A stretch of 64,000 nt of DNA from Sphingobium sp. (GTDB lineage: Bacteria > Pseudomonadota > Alphaproteobacteria > Sphingomonadales > Sphingomonadaceae), in contig QFQF01000005.1 in NCBI GenBank assembly GCA_003248935.1, positions 128,722 to 192,721 of the forward strand, read 5' to 3'. The notes beneath the pieces were generated by a model. That model was not told where the DNA came from. It was given only the letters and a program-made list of their open reading frames with translations, and made no database searches. Both the position numbers and the translations under genes were made by a program. Positions 44,579 to 53,471 of the stretch are shown one piece after another (position 1 is the first letter of the stretch; the number at the start of each line of letters is the position of its first letter).

Positions 44579-44776
44579 ATGTCTCGTCGTCTTGCGAAGC
44601 CCTTTGCCGCAACCGGCAACGACGCCGATATCAGCGCCGTGGCGCACACGCTGCGCACCGAGTTCGGGGCCGCTTCACTCACTCTTGCGCGGCAGATGCT
44701 GTCGACCGCGGAGGGTGAAGCGCGCACCAACTGGCAAAAGGTGGTGATGGAGCTGAACGAGGAAGCGGCCGGCTAG
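44579..44776 (+). CDS. Small hypothetical protein, 65 aa
   Basis: A short helical protein beginning MSRRLAKPFAATGNDADISAV and ending VVMELNEEAAG. GGGGGAG lies seven bases before the ATG, which sets the start; upstream in-frame extension is not protein-like. HTLRTEFGAASLTLARQML and GEARTNWQKVVMEL look like two amphipathic helices. It diverges from the OPT gene and converges on the HerA-type ATPase gene. Its AT-rich upstream region could carry its promoter. Function unknown. Confidence 0.65.
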   Translation: MSRRLAKPFAATGNDADISAVAHTLRTEFGAASLTLARQMLSTAEGEARTNWQKVVMELNEEAAG

Positions 44777-44786
44777 AGCACCGGGG

Positions 44787-44813
44787 CGGGCGGGGAACTC
44801 CCCCATCCGCCCG
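44787..44813. terminator. Hairpin between convergent genes
   Basis: CGGGCGG pairs with CCGCCCG around a loop that can itself pair (GGGGA with TCCCC). It lies between the 65-aa gene and the convergent ATPase gene. No T-run. Confidence 0.4.
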
Positions 44814-44820
44814 GCGCGCC

Positions 44821-46446
44821 TTATTTGAACAGGCTGCCCAGAATACCGCGCACCAGCTGGCCGGCGATGCCGCCGGACCGGCTGCGGCTGGAACCGCCGA
44901 ACACTGCCTTGCCCAATTCGTTGGCGACCTGACGGCCGACCGACGAAGCCGCAGATCGGGTGGCCGACTGCAGCGCCTTGTCGAAGGCACCGGGCTTGGC
45001 CGCTTCACGCGCAGCGGCGGCGTCCTGCCGCGCCTGCTCCTTGAGCTGGGCCTCGCGCTGCTTCGCCTCAACCTTCGCCTGCGCGGCGGCCGCCTTGTCG
45101 GATTCCGCCTTCGCCTTGTCGGCCTCCGCAGCGGCAGCCGCCGCCTGTCCGCGCGCGGCCAGGATTTCCTGCGCGGACTCCCGGTTCACTTCCGTGTCGT
45201 ATTTTTCCGCGACCGGAGAGATCGATTGGATGATCGCCCGCTCCTTGGCGTCGAGCGGACCGACGCGCGAACGCGGGGGCGCGATCAGGGTCCGCTGCAC
45301 GATGCCGGGCGAGCCGTCGTCCTGCAACAGCGACACCAGCGCCTCGCCAACCTTCAGTTCGGTGATCGCGGTCGCCACGTCGAGGTCGGGATTGACGCGG
45401 AAGGTGTCCGCGGCCGCCTTGATCGCCTTCTGGTCACGCGGCGTGAATGCGCGCAGCGCATGCTGAACGCGGTTGCCGAGTTGGCCCGCAACGTCCTCGG
45501 GAATGTCGATCGGGTTCTGGGTGATGAAGTAGATGCCGACACCCTTCGACCGGATCAGGCGGACGACCTGCTCGATCTTGTCGAGCAGCGCCTTGGGCGC
45601 GTCATCGAACAGCAGATGCGCCTCGTCGAAGAAGAAGACGAGGACCGGCTTCTCGGGATCGCCGACCTCCGGCAAGGTTTCGAACAGCTCCGACACCAGC
45701 CAAAGCAGGAAGGTCGCATAGAGCTTCGGGCTCTGCATCAGCTTGTCTGCGGCAAGAATATTCACATAGCCGCGGCCCTTCTCGTCCAGCTTCAGGAAAT
45801 CGTGGATGTCGAGCGCGGGCTCACCGAAGAAATGACCCCCGCCCTGGCTGTCAAGCTGGAGCAGCTGTCGCTGGATCGCGCCGACGCTCGCCTTCGTAAC
45901 ATTGCCATATTTGGCGGACAGCGCGTCGGCATTCTCCGCGCAGTAGGCGAGCATCGATTGCAGGTCGGGGAGGTCGAGGAGCAGCAGCCCTTCTTCGTCT
46001 GCATAGCGGAAGGCGATGTTCAGCACCCCTTCCTGCGTGTCGTTCAGCCCCATCAGGCGCGCGAGCAGCAACGGCCCCATCTCGCTGATCGTCGTGCGGA
46101 TCGGGTGCCCCTGCTCTCCGTACAGATCCCAGAAAACCGCCGGATTGTCCGAGAACGCGTAGTTCTCCAGACCGATTTCCTTGGCGCGGGCGGTCAGTTT
46201 GTCGGCGTTCTTGGCGGTGGGAGAGCCCGCCATCGCGACACCGGACAGATCGCCCTTCACATCCGCAAGGAAGACCGGCACGCCGAGCACCGAAAAACTC
46301 TCGGCTATGCCCTGCAACGTCACCGTCTTGCCCGTGCCCGTCGCACCGGCGATCAGGCCATGCCGGTTCGCCCGGCGCAGGTTCAGATATTGGGGAACGC
46401 CACCGGCCTTGGTCTCACCCTGACCGATGAAGATACCGTCGCTCAT
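44821..46446 (-). CDS. HerA-type ATPase, DUF853 (YjgR) family
   Basis: A 541-residue cytoplasmic P-loop ATPase of the HerA/FtsK clan. Walker A GATGTGKTVTLQ is near residue 35 and the Walker B VLVFFFDEAHLLFDDAP near 270, as in YjgR/DUF853 proteins. The 430-500 region is a charged Ala/Lys/Glu coiled coil (AAAAAEADKAKAESDKAAA), and the end is Gly/Ser/Arg-rich. GGGAG lies before the ATG. Such proteins are predicted DNA- or protein-translocating ATPases of unsettled function. No NurA nuclease gene is adjacent. Confidence 0.9.
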   Translation of the reverse strand: MSDGIFIGQGETKAGGVPQYLNLRRANRHGLIAGATGTGKTVTLQGIAESFSVLGVPVFLADVKGDLSGVAMAGSPTAKNADKLTARAKEIGLENYAFSDNPAVFWDLYGEQGHPIRTTISEMGPLLLARLMGLNDTQEGVLNIAFRYADEEGLLLLDLPDLQSMLAYCAENADALSAKYGNVTKASVGAIQRQLLQLDSQGGGHFFGEPALDIHDFLKLDEKGRGYVNILAADKLMQSPKLYATFLLWLVSELFETLPEVGDPEKPVLVFFFDEAHLLFDDAPKALLDKIEQVVRLIRSKGVGIYFITQNPIDIPEDVAGQLGNRVQHALRAFTPRDQKAIKAAADTFRVNPDLDVATAITELKVGEALVSLLQDDGSPGIVQRTLIAPPRSRVGPLDAKERAIIQSISPVAEKYDTEVNRESAQEILAARGQAAAAAAEADKAKAESDKAAAAQAKVEAKQREAQLKEQARQDAAAAREAAKPGAFDKALQSATRSAASSVGRQVANELGKAVFGGSSRSRSGGIAGQLVRGILGSLFK

Positions 46447-46519
46447 ATCTCGTCTCCCGTCTTGCCTTCCCCCTGACTAGCCGTCGCTGGCGCCTGGGGG
46501 AAGGCCGGACGAGGTCGGA

Positions 46520-48019
46520 TCACTTGTCGCGCAAACGCACCGCGAGGAACTGGGCAGGGCCACCGCGACGCTGTACCTGAAGCAGCACGGCGGCACGGCC
46601 GGCAGCCTTTACCTGGGCAATCGCCGCCGTCAGATCCGCCTCGCTGGTGACCGGACGGTTGTTGGCGGTCAGGATCACGTCACCGCGACGCAGGCCCTTC
46701 GCGCCCGCATCGGTCGAGGGGTCGACGCTGGCGATGACGACGCCACGCGTATCGGCCGCGACGCCCACCTGACGCGCGATCGTCGGCGTGAGCGGCTGGA
46801 CGGAGACGCCGAGCAACTGCTTGTTCGCCGCCGGGCTGCCCTGATCCTGTCCCTCGCCGGAGAAGTCATCGTCCTGATCGGAACCGAAATTGGCGAGCTG
46901 CTCCTCGGGCGGACGCTGGCCAACGATGGCGGTCACCGTCTGGCGCTGGCCATTGCGGATCAGCTCGATCGGCACCTTCGACCCGATCGGCAGGTTGGCG
47001 ACGACGTAGGACAGCGTGTTGTCCGGCGTCACTTCCTCGCCATTCACCTTCACGATGACGTCGCCCGGCTTGATACCGGCCTTGGCGGCGCCCTGGCTCG
47101 GCTCGACCGACTGGATGAACTCGCCGCGATTCTTGGCGAGGCCGAGTGAGTCGGCCATGTCGTCCGACAGCGGGCTGATCGCGACGCCCAGATAGCCGCG
47201 CTTGACCGCCTGCCCCTTGCGCAGGGTCTCGATCACCGGCACTGCCTGCTCGGCCGGAATGGCGAAGCCGATGCCGACATTGCCGCCGGAGGGCGACAGT
47301 ATCTGCGAGTTGATGCCGATGACGTTGCCGCGCATGTCGAACATCGGTCCGCCGCTATTGCCCTGATTAATCGAGGCGTCGGTCTGGATGAACCGGTCAT
47401 AGGCGCCGCCCGTCGCGCGATGCACGGCGGAGATGATGCCCGCAGTCACAGTGCCGCTAAGCGCGAAGGGGTTGCCGATCGCGACGACCCAGTCGCCAAC
47501 GCGCGCCTTGGTGCTGTCACCGAACTTGACGAACGGCAGCGGCTTCTTCGCGTCGATCTTCAACACCGCAAGGTCGCTCGCCACGTCGCGTCCGACCAGC
47601 GTGGCGGGATATTCCTCGCGATTGGTCAGGGTAACGGTGATGCTGTCGACGGTCGCACCTTCCGCGCCGGCGGAAACCACATGGGCGTTGGTGACGACAT
47701 AGCCGTCCGACGAGATCAGGAAGCCGGAACCCAGCGACTGCGCCTGTCGCGTCTGGGGCTGGTTGCCGCCGAACAGGTCACCGAAGGGCGTCCCGGCGAA
47801 CGGGTTCTGGACCTGGACGCGCTGACGCGTGGAAATATTGACGACGGCCGGCTGAAGCTTCTCGACCATGTCGGCAAGGCTGGCGGGCGCACCGGCCGGA
47901 GCCGCGGCCTGGATGCCTTCGTTCTGCGCGGTCTGGGCGCCGAGCGGCTGGGTCGAGGTTACGGCAATGGCGGTGCCGCCAAGGAGCAGCGCACCGGTGA
48001 TGGCATAAGCGTAACGCAC
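46520..48019 (-). CDS. HtrA/DegP-like periplasmic serine protease
   Basis: A 499-residue Do-family protease/chaperone. A signal anchor (YAITGALLLGGTAIAVTS) leads to a trypsin-like domain with the triad His in VVTNAHVVS, Asp in ASDLAVLKID and Ser in QGNSGGPMFD, followed by two PDZ domains (RGYLGVAISPL and LGVSVQPL). A Q/D/E-rich linker separates the PDZ domains. A GTG start with GAGAGG ten bases upstream is chosen; a TTG ten codons earlier is less likely. Next to hflKC, consistent with envelope quality control. Confidence 0.93.
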   Translation of the reverse strand: MRYAYAITGALLLGGTAIAVTSTQPLGAQTAQNEGIQAAAPAGAPASLADMVEKLQPAVVNISTRQRVQVQNPFAGTPFGDLFGGNQPQTRQAQSLGSGFLISSDGYVVTNAHVVSAGAEGATVDSITVTLTNREEYPATLVGRDVASDLAVLKIDAKKPLPFVKFGDSTKARVGDWVVAIGNPFALSGTVTAGIISAVHRATGGAYDRFIQTDASINQGNSGGPMFDMRGNVIGINSQILSPSGGNVGIGFAIPAEQAVPVIETLRKGQAVKRGYLGVAISPLSDDMADSLGLAKNRGEFIQSVEPSQGAAKAGIKPGDVIVKVNGEEVTPDNTLSYVVANLPIGSKVPIELIRNGQRQTVTAIVGQRPPEEQLANFGSDQDDDFSGEGQDQGSPAANKQLLGVSVQPLTPTIARQVGVAADTRGVVIASVDPSTDAGAKGLRRGDVILTANNRPVTSEADLTAAIAQVKAAGRAAVLLQVQRRGGPAQFLAVRLRDK

Positions 48020-48132
48020 TCGTGACGATCCTCTCAGGTCAGGGGGCAATAGAGGGGAGATAAGGAACAGGCATGAACTGCCGCAAACTCCCTTAACCCA
48101 TATTGAATGGCAGCGTTCCCGCGCCGTTTAGA

Positions 48133-48978
48133 CTATTTCCCGCGAAACTCCCGCAGGAAGTCGTTGTCGGGCGACAGGATGATCGAGGTCGATCCGCCGT
48201 TCTGCGTCGCGAAAGTCCGGCGATAGGCCTGCATCGCGCGATAGAAGTCATAGAATTGCGGATCCTTCCCGAAGCTGTCGGAATAGACCTTCGCGGCGTT
48301 GGCATCGGCCTCCGCCCGGATGATCTGGGCCTGTTTCTCACCTTGCGCGCGGATGGTCAGCGCCTCCTGCTCACGCGCGGTACGCATGCGCTGGAACGCG
48401 CTTTCGAGCGGCGCGCCGTCGGGCAGGTCGGCGCGTTTGATCCGCACGTCGACGATCTCCGCACCATATTGGCGGGCGACGCGGTTGAGGCCGTTTTCGA
48501 TGTTCTGCATCACCTGCCCGCGCTCCGGGCTGAGCAGCGCCGCAAAGGGCCGCTTGCCGAGTTCGTTGCGCAATGCCGAACCCAGAATCGGGCGCAGCGC
48601 TTCGGAGACCCGGTCCTCGCTGCCCGCCGAAATATACATGCGCAGCGGATCAACGATGCGATAGCGCGCGAACGCGTCGACCTGCAGGCGAAGCTGATCG
48701 GTCGAGAGCACCTGTTGCCGTTCCATCTCGACCGACAGAACCCGCTTGTCGATCCAGACGATCTGCTCGGCGAACGGGATACGCGCGATGATGCCAGCGC
48801 CCGTCGCGCCGAACTGCTCGTTGGCGCGATAGCGGTTGATGATCCGCACCGGCTCACCGAAGCGGACGATCACCGCCTGCCGGGTCTCCGGCACGATCGA
48901 CAGCGTGCTGCCCAACACGATGAGGACAGCGATTGCGGCGAGCGCGAAAGCGATGGGATTGCGCAGGATGGTCGGCAT
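48133..48978 (-). CDS. hflC: Protease modulator HflC
   Basis: A 281-residue SPFH/band-7 membrane protein. One N-terminal helix (AFALAAIAVLIVLGSTLSIV) anchors it; the rest is the periplasmic SPFH domain and a coiled segment (MRTAREQEALTIRAQGEKQAQIIRAEAD). With HflK it forms a ring that restrains FtsH proteolysis. Its start overlaps the hflK stop codon (TGATG), the conserved operon order. Confidence 0.95.
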   Translation of the reverse strand: MPTILRNPIAFALAAIAVLIVLGSTLSIVPETRQAVIVRFGEPVRIINRYRANEQFGATGAGIIARIPFAEQIVWIDKRVLSVEMERQQVLSTDQLRLQVDAFARYRIVDPLRMYISAGSEDRVSEALRPILGSALRNELGKRPFAALLSPERGQVMQNIENGLNRVARQYGAEIVDVRIKRADLPDGAPLESAFQRMRTAREQEALTIRAQGEKQAQIIRAEADANAAKVYSDSFGKDPQFYDFYRAMQAYRRTFATQNGGSTSIILSPDNDFLREFRGK

Positions 48979-50090
48979 CAGCGGTCTCCATCCTGAGCGT
49001 TGGCCGCCTGTTGCTGCTGCCCGCTTGCCTGCGCCGCGCGCCGCTTCAATTCCGGCAGCGGCAGATAGGGGGTGACGTTGCCACCCTCCACAATCGTCTT
49101 GTCGAGCGGCGCCAGCACGGCCTCCATCGTCTCATAATACATGCGGCGGCGGGTCACGTCGGGTGACAGCCGGTACTGGCCATACACCTTGTCGAATGCG
49201 GCGGCCTCGCCCTGCGCGCGGGCAGTCAATTGCTGCGCATAGGCGCGCGCCTCGTTCAGGTAGGTCTGCGCGGTCTGCTGCGCCGCCGACACTGCCTTGA
49301 AGGACTCGTTGACGGCCGTAGGCGGATCGGCCTGTTTGATCGCGACGCCCTGCACCCGGACACCGGAATTATAGGCGTCCAGTATCTGCTGCATCCGCTG
49401 TTCCACCTGCTGCTCGATACCCGAGCGTCCGGCGCCGAGCGCATCGTCCAGCGAGACGGAAGCGATGACCGAACGCATCGCCGATTCGGCGACTTCGCGA
49501 ATGGTGGTGTCGGGATCGGCCAGCTGGAACTTGTAGAGTTCCGGGTTACGGATGTTCCACCGTACCGAATATGCGAGGTCAATGATGTTCTGATCGCCGG
49601 TCAGCATCAGATTTTCGGTATCAGCGGTGGCCGATCCGATATCGATGGTCCGGATTTCCTCGACATCGACGGTCTCGACCGTTTCGAACGGTGCAGGCAG
49701 CGTCAGGCTGATGCCGGGGGACAGCGTACGGCTGTACTTGCCAAGCATGGTGACGATGCCGCGCTCCTGCGGACCGACGCGATGCACCGAGGTCAGCACG
49801 ATCCACAGCAGGATAAGCAGACCGAGCGCAATCGGCCAGATGGCCCGGCCGGGGCCCTGCGGAAAGCCGCCCCCGAAGCTGTCGCGTCCGCGCCGGATCA
49901 GTTCGTCGATTGCCGAAGGACCACGTCCCGGCCGGCTGCTGCCCGGCCGCTGTGTCCACGGATTGCGCGGCCCCTTGCTGCCGTCTCCATCGCCGCCGCC
50001 CTGTCCGGGCTCGTCGCCACCCTTGCCGCCCCAGGGACCCTGCGTCATCGCGGCTGTGGCCGACGGCATCCACCCAAAAATCTTGTTCAT
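48978..50090 (-). CDS. hflK: FtsH protease modulator HflK
   Basis: A 370-residue partner of HflC. The long N-terminal cytosolic stretch is Gly/Pro-rich (GGKGGDEPGQGGGDGDG), followed by one membrane helix (WPIALGLLILLWIVLTS), the SPFH domain (VGPQERGIVTMLGKYSRTL) and the coiled ARAYAQQLTARAQGEAAAF. The start is the MNKIFGWMPS methionine after GAAGG; the longer frame upstream is not coding. First gene of hflKC. Confidence 0.94.
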   Translation of the reverse strand: MNKIFGWMPSATAAMTQGPWGGKGGDEPGQGGGDGDGSKGPRNPWTQRPGSSRPGRGPSAIDELIRRGRDSFGGGFPQGPGRAIWPIALGLLILLWIVLTSVHRVGPQERGIVTMLGKYSRTLSPGISLTLPAPFETVETVDVEEIRTIDIGSATADTENLMLTGDQNIIDLAYSVRWNIRNPELYKFQLADPDTTIREVAESAMRSVIASVSLDDALGAGRSGIEQQVEQRMQQILDAYNSGVRVQGVAIKQADPPTAVNESFKAVSAAQQTAQTYLNEARAYAQQLTARAQGEAAAFDKVYGQYRLSPDVTRRRMYYETMEAVLAPLDKTIVEGGNVTPYLPLPELKRRAAQASGQQQQAANAQDGDR

Positions 50091-50212
50091 CGGCCTTCTA
50101 TAGGAAGCGCGGCCGGGGAAAAACAGCCCCGAAGGGCGATATTGTGACGCGCCCGGCACAGTGCGCGGCGAGGACGGTTCCCCCACACGACGAATCCGCC
50201 TATGGCGCGCCC

Positions 50213-51202
50213 ATGCAGGACTCCCCGAAGCCAGACACCGATCCACTGCTTTCAGCCATCGCCGCCCGCATTGCGCAGGCAAGCAACGGAAGGGCTGCCG
50301 CGCCTCGCCTGCGCCAGGGTGTGCTGACCGTGATGCTTGACGTGACCGGCCTGCCCGATGCGGGACGCGCTGTCCTTGAGCAGAAGGTGCGCGACGCGAT
50401 AGGAAGGCCTGAGGGGATCAGCGATGTGCGGATCGCGCAGACCGCGCAGAAGCAGACGATGCGTATCATCGCGGTGGGATCGGGCAAGGGCGGCGTCGGC
50501 AAATCGACCGTATCGGCGAACCTGGCGGTCGCCCTGAAGCGGGCGGGGCACAAGGTCGGCCTTGTCGACGCGGACATCTATGGCCCGTCACAGCCGCGCC
50601 TGATGGGCAGCGAGGGCGAACGGGCGCAGGCCGAGGACAAGCAGTTGATCCCGATCATGAGCCGGTGGGGCGTGCCGATGCTCTCCATGGGGCATCTGGT
50701 CGAGCCGGGCCGTGCGATCGCCTGGCGCGGGCCGATGGCGGGCGGCGCGCTTGGCCAGTTGATCGACGCGCGATGGGACGATGTCGATACGCTGATCGTC
50801 GACCTCCCCCCCGGCACCGGCGACGTGCAGCTTTCGATGATCCAGAAGCACCGGCCGACCGGCGCCGTCATCGTCTCCACACCGCAGGACCTCGCCCTTA
50901 TCGACGCCGCGCGTGCGATCAGCCTGTTCGAACAGGCCAATGTGCCGATCGTCGGCCTCATCGAGAACATGGCCGGGTATATGTGCCCGCACTGCGGCGA
51001 GATGTCCGATCCGTTCGGGAGCGGCGGCGCGGAGGCGGAAGCGGCGCGCACGGGCGCTCCGTTCCTCGGCCGCATCCCGCTGACGCTGACGATCCGTAGC
51101 GCGTCAGATGCGGGCGAGCCGCCAGCGTCGCGGGATGGACCGGAAGGCAAGGCCTTCGCCGCGCTGGCCAATCGGCTGGCGGAGTGGCTTTCGTCGCAAT
51201 AA
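50213..51202 (+). CDS. apbC: Mrp/NBP35-family Fe-S cluster carrier ATPase
   Basis: A 329-residue P-loop protein that binds and hands on [4Fe-4S] clusters. An N-terminal MIP18-like segment is followed by the deviant Walker A GSGKGGVGKSTVSANLAV and LVDADIYGPSQPRLMG. The cluster-binding CxxC is in YMCPHCGE, and the region VDLPPGTGDVQLS is the switch II motif. The ribosome-binding site is weak. It diverges from hflK. Its stop is 82 bases before the PepSY operon start, so cotranscription is possible but a Fur-like site lies between. Confidence 0.93.
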   Translation: MQDSPKPDTDPLLSAIAARIAQASNGRAAAPRLRQGVLTVMLDVTGLPDAGRAVLEQKVRDAIGRPEGISDVRIAQTAQKQTMRIIAVGSGKGGVGKSTVSANLAVALKRAGHKVGLVDADIYGPSQPRLMGSEGERAQAEDKQLIPIMSRWGVPMLSMGHLVEPGRAIAWRGPMAGGALGQLIDARWDDVDTLIVDLPPGTGDVQLSMIQKHRPTGAVIVSTPQDLALIDAARAISLFEQANVPIVGLIENMAGYMCPHCGEMSDPFGSGGAEAEAARTGAPFLGRIPLTLTIRSASDAGEPPASRDGPEGKAFAALANRLAEWLSSQ

Positions 51203-51225
51203 CGGCGCGGCAGGACGTTGCAATT

Positions 51226-51238
51226 GCGAATCGTTCGC
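51226..51238. promoter_or_regulatory. Fur-like palindrome before the PepSY-DUF2271-ApbE operon
   Basis: GCGAA-TCG-TTCGC is a perfect inverted repeat 45 bases before the first start codon. It shares GCGAATnnTTCnC with the better Fur-box match before the other PepSY operon (24604-24616). Confidence 0.5.
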
Positions 51239-51283
51239 GGTACGGGCTCTCGACTCCAGACCAAGGACCGCGATCCCACGCCC

Positions 51284-51931
51284 ATGGCGATTCCCGTTAC
51301 CAGCAAGGCCGGCCCACGTAAGAAGCCGCTGAAGACCGTCCTGCTGAAGCAGTTGCACGTCTGGCACTGGGTCAGTTCCGCGATCAGCCTGATCGGCCTG
51401 CTGTTGTTCGCGCTGACCGGCATCACCCTCAACCACGCGGCAGACGTGGAGGCGCAACCCAAGACGGCGGCTTCCAGCGGCCAGTTGCCGCCCGCCCTGC
51501 GCGAACTGGTCCGTCCCGACGACGCCCCCGACAGCAAGAAGCCGCTGCCCGATGCCCTCGCCAAATGGGTCGGAACCTTTTCCGGCAGAACGGCGACAGG
51601 GGAGGCCGAATGGTCGGCGGCGGAAATCTACCTGCCTCTTCCCCGCCCGGGTGGCGATGGCTGGGTCTCGATCGACCGCGAGAGTGGAGCCGTCAGTGGC
51701 GAAACCACCGATCGCGGCTGGCTCTCCTTCCTCAATGACCTGCACAAGGGCCGCAATGCCGGTAAGGCGTGGAGCTGGTTCATCGACATTTTCGCCGTCG
51801 CCTGCTTCCTCTTCGCGCTGACCGGCCTCGCTTTGTTGTGGCTGCATTCGGCGAAACGGCCGTCGACCTGGCCGCTGGTCGCTGCCGGCCTCGCCATTCC
51901 GGCCATTCTGGCCATCGCGTTCATTCACTAG
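51284..51931 (+). CDS. Short PepSY-associated TM protein
   Basis: A 215-residue inner-membrane protein. A cytosolic basic start (KAGPRKKPLKTVLLKQL) leads to HVWHWVSSAISLIGLLLFALTGITLNHA, the PepSY_TM first helix with its conserved His, then a periplasmic domain (EWSAAEIYLPLPRPGGDGWVSID) and two C-terminal helices. It is much shorter than the 515-residue paralogue at 24975. The helix histidines could bind haem and move electrons across the membrane. The TTG further upstream is rejected for lack of protein-like sequence. First gene of the operon. Confidence 0.85.
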   Translation: MAIPVTSKAGPRKKPLKTVLLKQLHVWHWVSSAISLIGLLLFALTGITLNHAADVEAQPKTAASSGQLPPALRELVRPDDAPDSKKPLPDALAKWVGTFSGRTATGEAEWSAAEIYLPLPRPGGDGWVSIDRESGAVSGETTDRGWLSFLNDLHKGRNAGKAWSWFIDIFAVACFLFALTGLALLWLHSAKRPSTWPLVAAGLAIPAILAIAFIH

Positions 51932-51957
51932 CCTTCACGAAACAAGGAGCCGTGCCC

Positions 51958-52485
51958 ATGCAGATCAGCCACCGCCTCGTCCTGACAGGCACGTTCGCGC
52001 TTGGCGCGACGGGCGTCGTCGCCGCGCCCGCGTCTGCGCAGACGATGGACGTGACCGTCGCGATCCCGCGCCTGACCGTCGCGGAGTATCATCGCCCCTA
52101 TGTCGCGATCTGGGTCGAGCAGGCTGGCGCCAAGCCACGCACGCTGGCCGTGTGGTACGATGTCGACAAGCCCAAGAGCGAAGGCAAGAAGTGGCTGACC
52201 GACATCCGCACCTGGTGGCGCGTCTCCGGCCGCATGATGACCCTGCCGGCCGACGGCATCACCGGCGCGACCCGCGCGCCGGGCGAACAGAAGATCAGCT
52301 TCACGGCGGGCAAGGGACCGCTCGGTACGCTTGCACCGGGCAACTACACGCTGGCGGTCGAGGCCGCGCGTGAAGTCGGCGGCCGGGAAGTGGTGCGCGT
52401 CCCGTTCGCATGGCCGCCAAAGGGCGGAGCCAGCGCCACCGGCACGACCGAACTGGGCGCGGTGCGCGTCAGCTTCCGCAAATAA
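51958..52485 (+). CDS. DUF2271 periplasmic protein with ApbE-type flavinylation motif
   Basis: A 175-residue secreted protein: signal peptide to about residue 28 (ALGATGVVAAPASAQ), then a beta-sandwich with EYHRPYVAIWVEQAG and LAVWYDVDKPK typical of DUF2271. Residues 99-105 read DGITGAT, which fits the D-x-x-(S/T)-G-A-T site where ApbE attaches FMN through phosphodiester linkage to the final Thr (here Thr105). AAGGAG lies nine bases upstream of the ATG. It sits between the PepSY and DUF4198 genes, with apbE closing the operon. Covalent FMN is inferred from the motif and neighbours. Confidence 0.85.
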   Translation: MQISHRLVLTGTFALGATGVVAAPASAQTMDVTVAIPRLTVAEYHRPYVAIWVEQAGAKPRTLAVWYDVDKPKSEGKKWLTDIRTWWRVSGRMMTLPADGITGATRAPGEQKISFTAGKGPLGTLAPGNYTLAVEAAREVGGREVVRVPFAWPPKGGASATGTTELGAVRVSFRK

Positions 52486-52509
52486 CGCCTTTTCGAGGGG
52501 AGACCGAAA

Positions 52510-53409
52510 ATGAAGACCATGATCCGCAAGATCGCCCTGCTCGCCACAGCGACCGCAGCTCTCGCCCTTTCGGGCACCGCGCAGGCCCACCGTCAGTGGA
52601 TGTTACCCTCCGCCACCGTCCTGTCGGGCGATGACGTCTGGGTGACCGTCGATGCCGCCGTTTCGAACGACCTGTTCTACTTCGAGCATATGCCGCTGCG
52701 CCTTGATTCAGTGAAGGCCATCGCGCCCGACGGCACCGAAGCGAAGCTGGAGAACCCGTCGACGGGGCGCTATCGCTCCACCTTCGATGTGCACCTGACA
52801 CAGAAGGGCACGTACAAGATCGTGTCGGCGTCGACCGGCGTGATGGGCAGCTACACCCTGAACGGCGAAACCAAGCGCCTGCCGCGCGGCACCACCAAGG
52901 ACAATCTGGCGGCCGCGATTCCCGCCGGTGCAACGGACGTACGCACGGCAGAGATGTCGAACCGCAACGAGATTTTCGTGACCGTCGGTGCGCCGACCGA
53001 CACGGTACTGAAGCCGACCGGCGCGGGGCTGGAGATGGTGCCGGTCACGCATCCCAACGACCTGGTATCGGGCGAGGCGGCGACGTTCCAGTTCCTGCTC
53101 GACGGCAAGCCGGCCGCCGGGCTGGGCGTCACCGTGATTCCAGGCGGCATCCGTTACCGGACCGAACTCGGCCAGATGGATCTCAAGACCGATGCCGAAG
53201 GCAAGGTCACGGTCACCTGGCCGCAGCCCGGCATGTACTGGCTCAACGCCAGCCTGGGTGGCGGTCGTGAGGGCGGCCCCGGTGGACCCGGCGGCGTAGA
53301 GGGAGAAAAGGCCCCCGGCGCCGGTGCGCCGGCCCCGCGCCCCATGCCCGCCGGTCCGCCGCAGCGCCGCGCCAGCTATATCACCACGCTGGAGGTGATG
53401 GCTCCCTGA
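52510..53409 (+). CDS. DUF4198 periplasmic protein
   Basis: A 299-residue secreted protein with a signal peptide (IALLATATAALALSGTAQA, then HRQWMLPS). The His-x-x-Trp opening and two beta-sandwich domains, the second with VTVIPGGIRYRTELGQMDLKTDAEGKV, match DUF4198. A Gly/Pro/Ala-rich low-complexity segment (GGPGGPGGVEGEK... PAPRPMPAGP) lies before the last strand. It resembles the 213-residue DUF4198 protein at 26837. The stop overlaps a possible start of apbE. Likely a periplasmic partner of the flavinylated DUF2271 protein. Confidence 0.84.
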   Translation: MKTMIRKIALLATATAALALSGTAQAHRQWMLPSATVLSGDDVWVTVDAAVSNDLFYFEHMPLRLDSVKAIAPDGTEAKLENPSTGRYRSTFDVHLTQKGTYKIVSASTGVMGSYTLNGETKRLPRGTTKDNLAAAIPAGATDVRTAEMSNRNEIFVTVGAPTDTVLKPTGAGLEMVPVTHPNDLVSGEAATFQFLLDGKPAAGLGVTVIPGGIRYRTELGQMDLKTDAEGKVTVTWPQPGMYWLNASLGGGREGGPGGPGGVEGEKAPGAGAPAPRPMPAGPPQRRASYITTLEVMAP

Positions 53410-53471
53410 CGGAACAAGCCACCCGCATCGCCATCCCCCCGTCCCTCGATCCCGGACTGTTCGAGGGGCGG

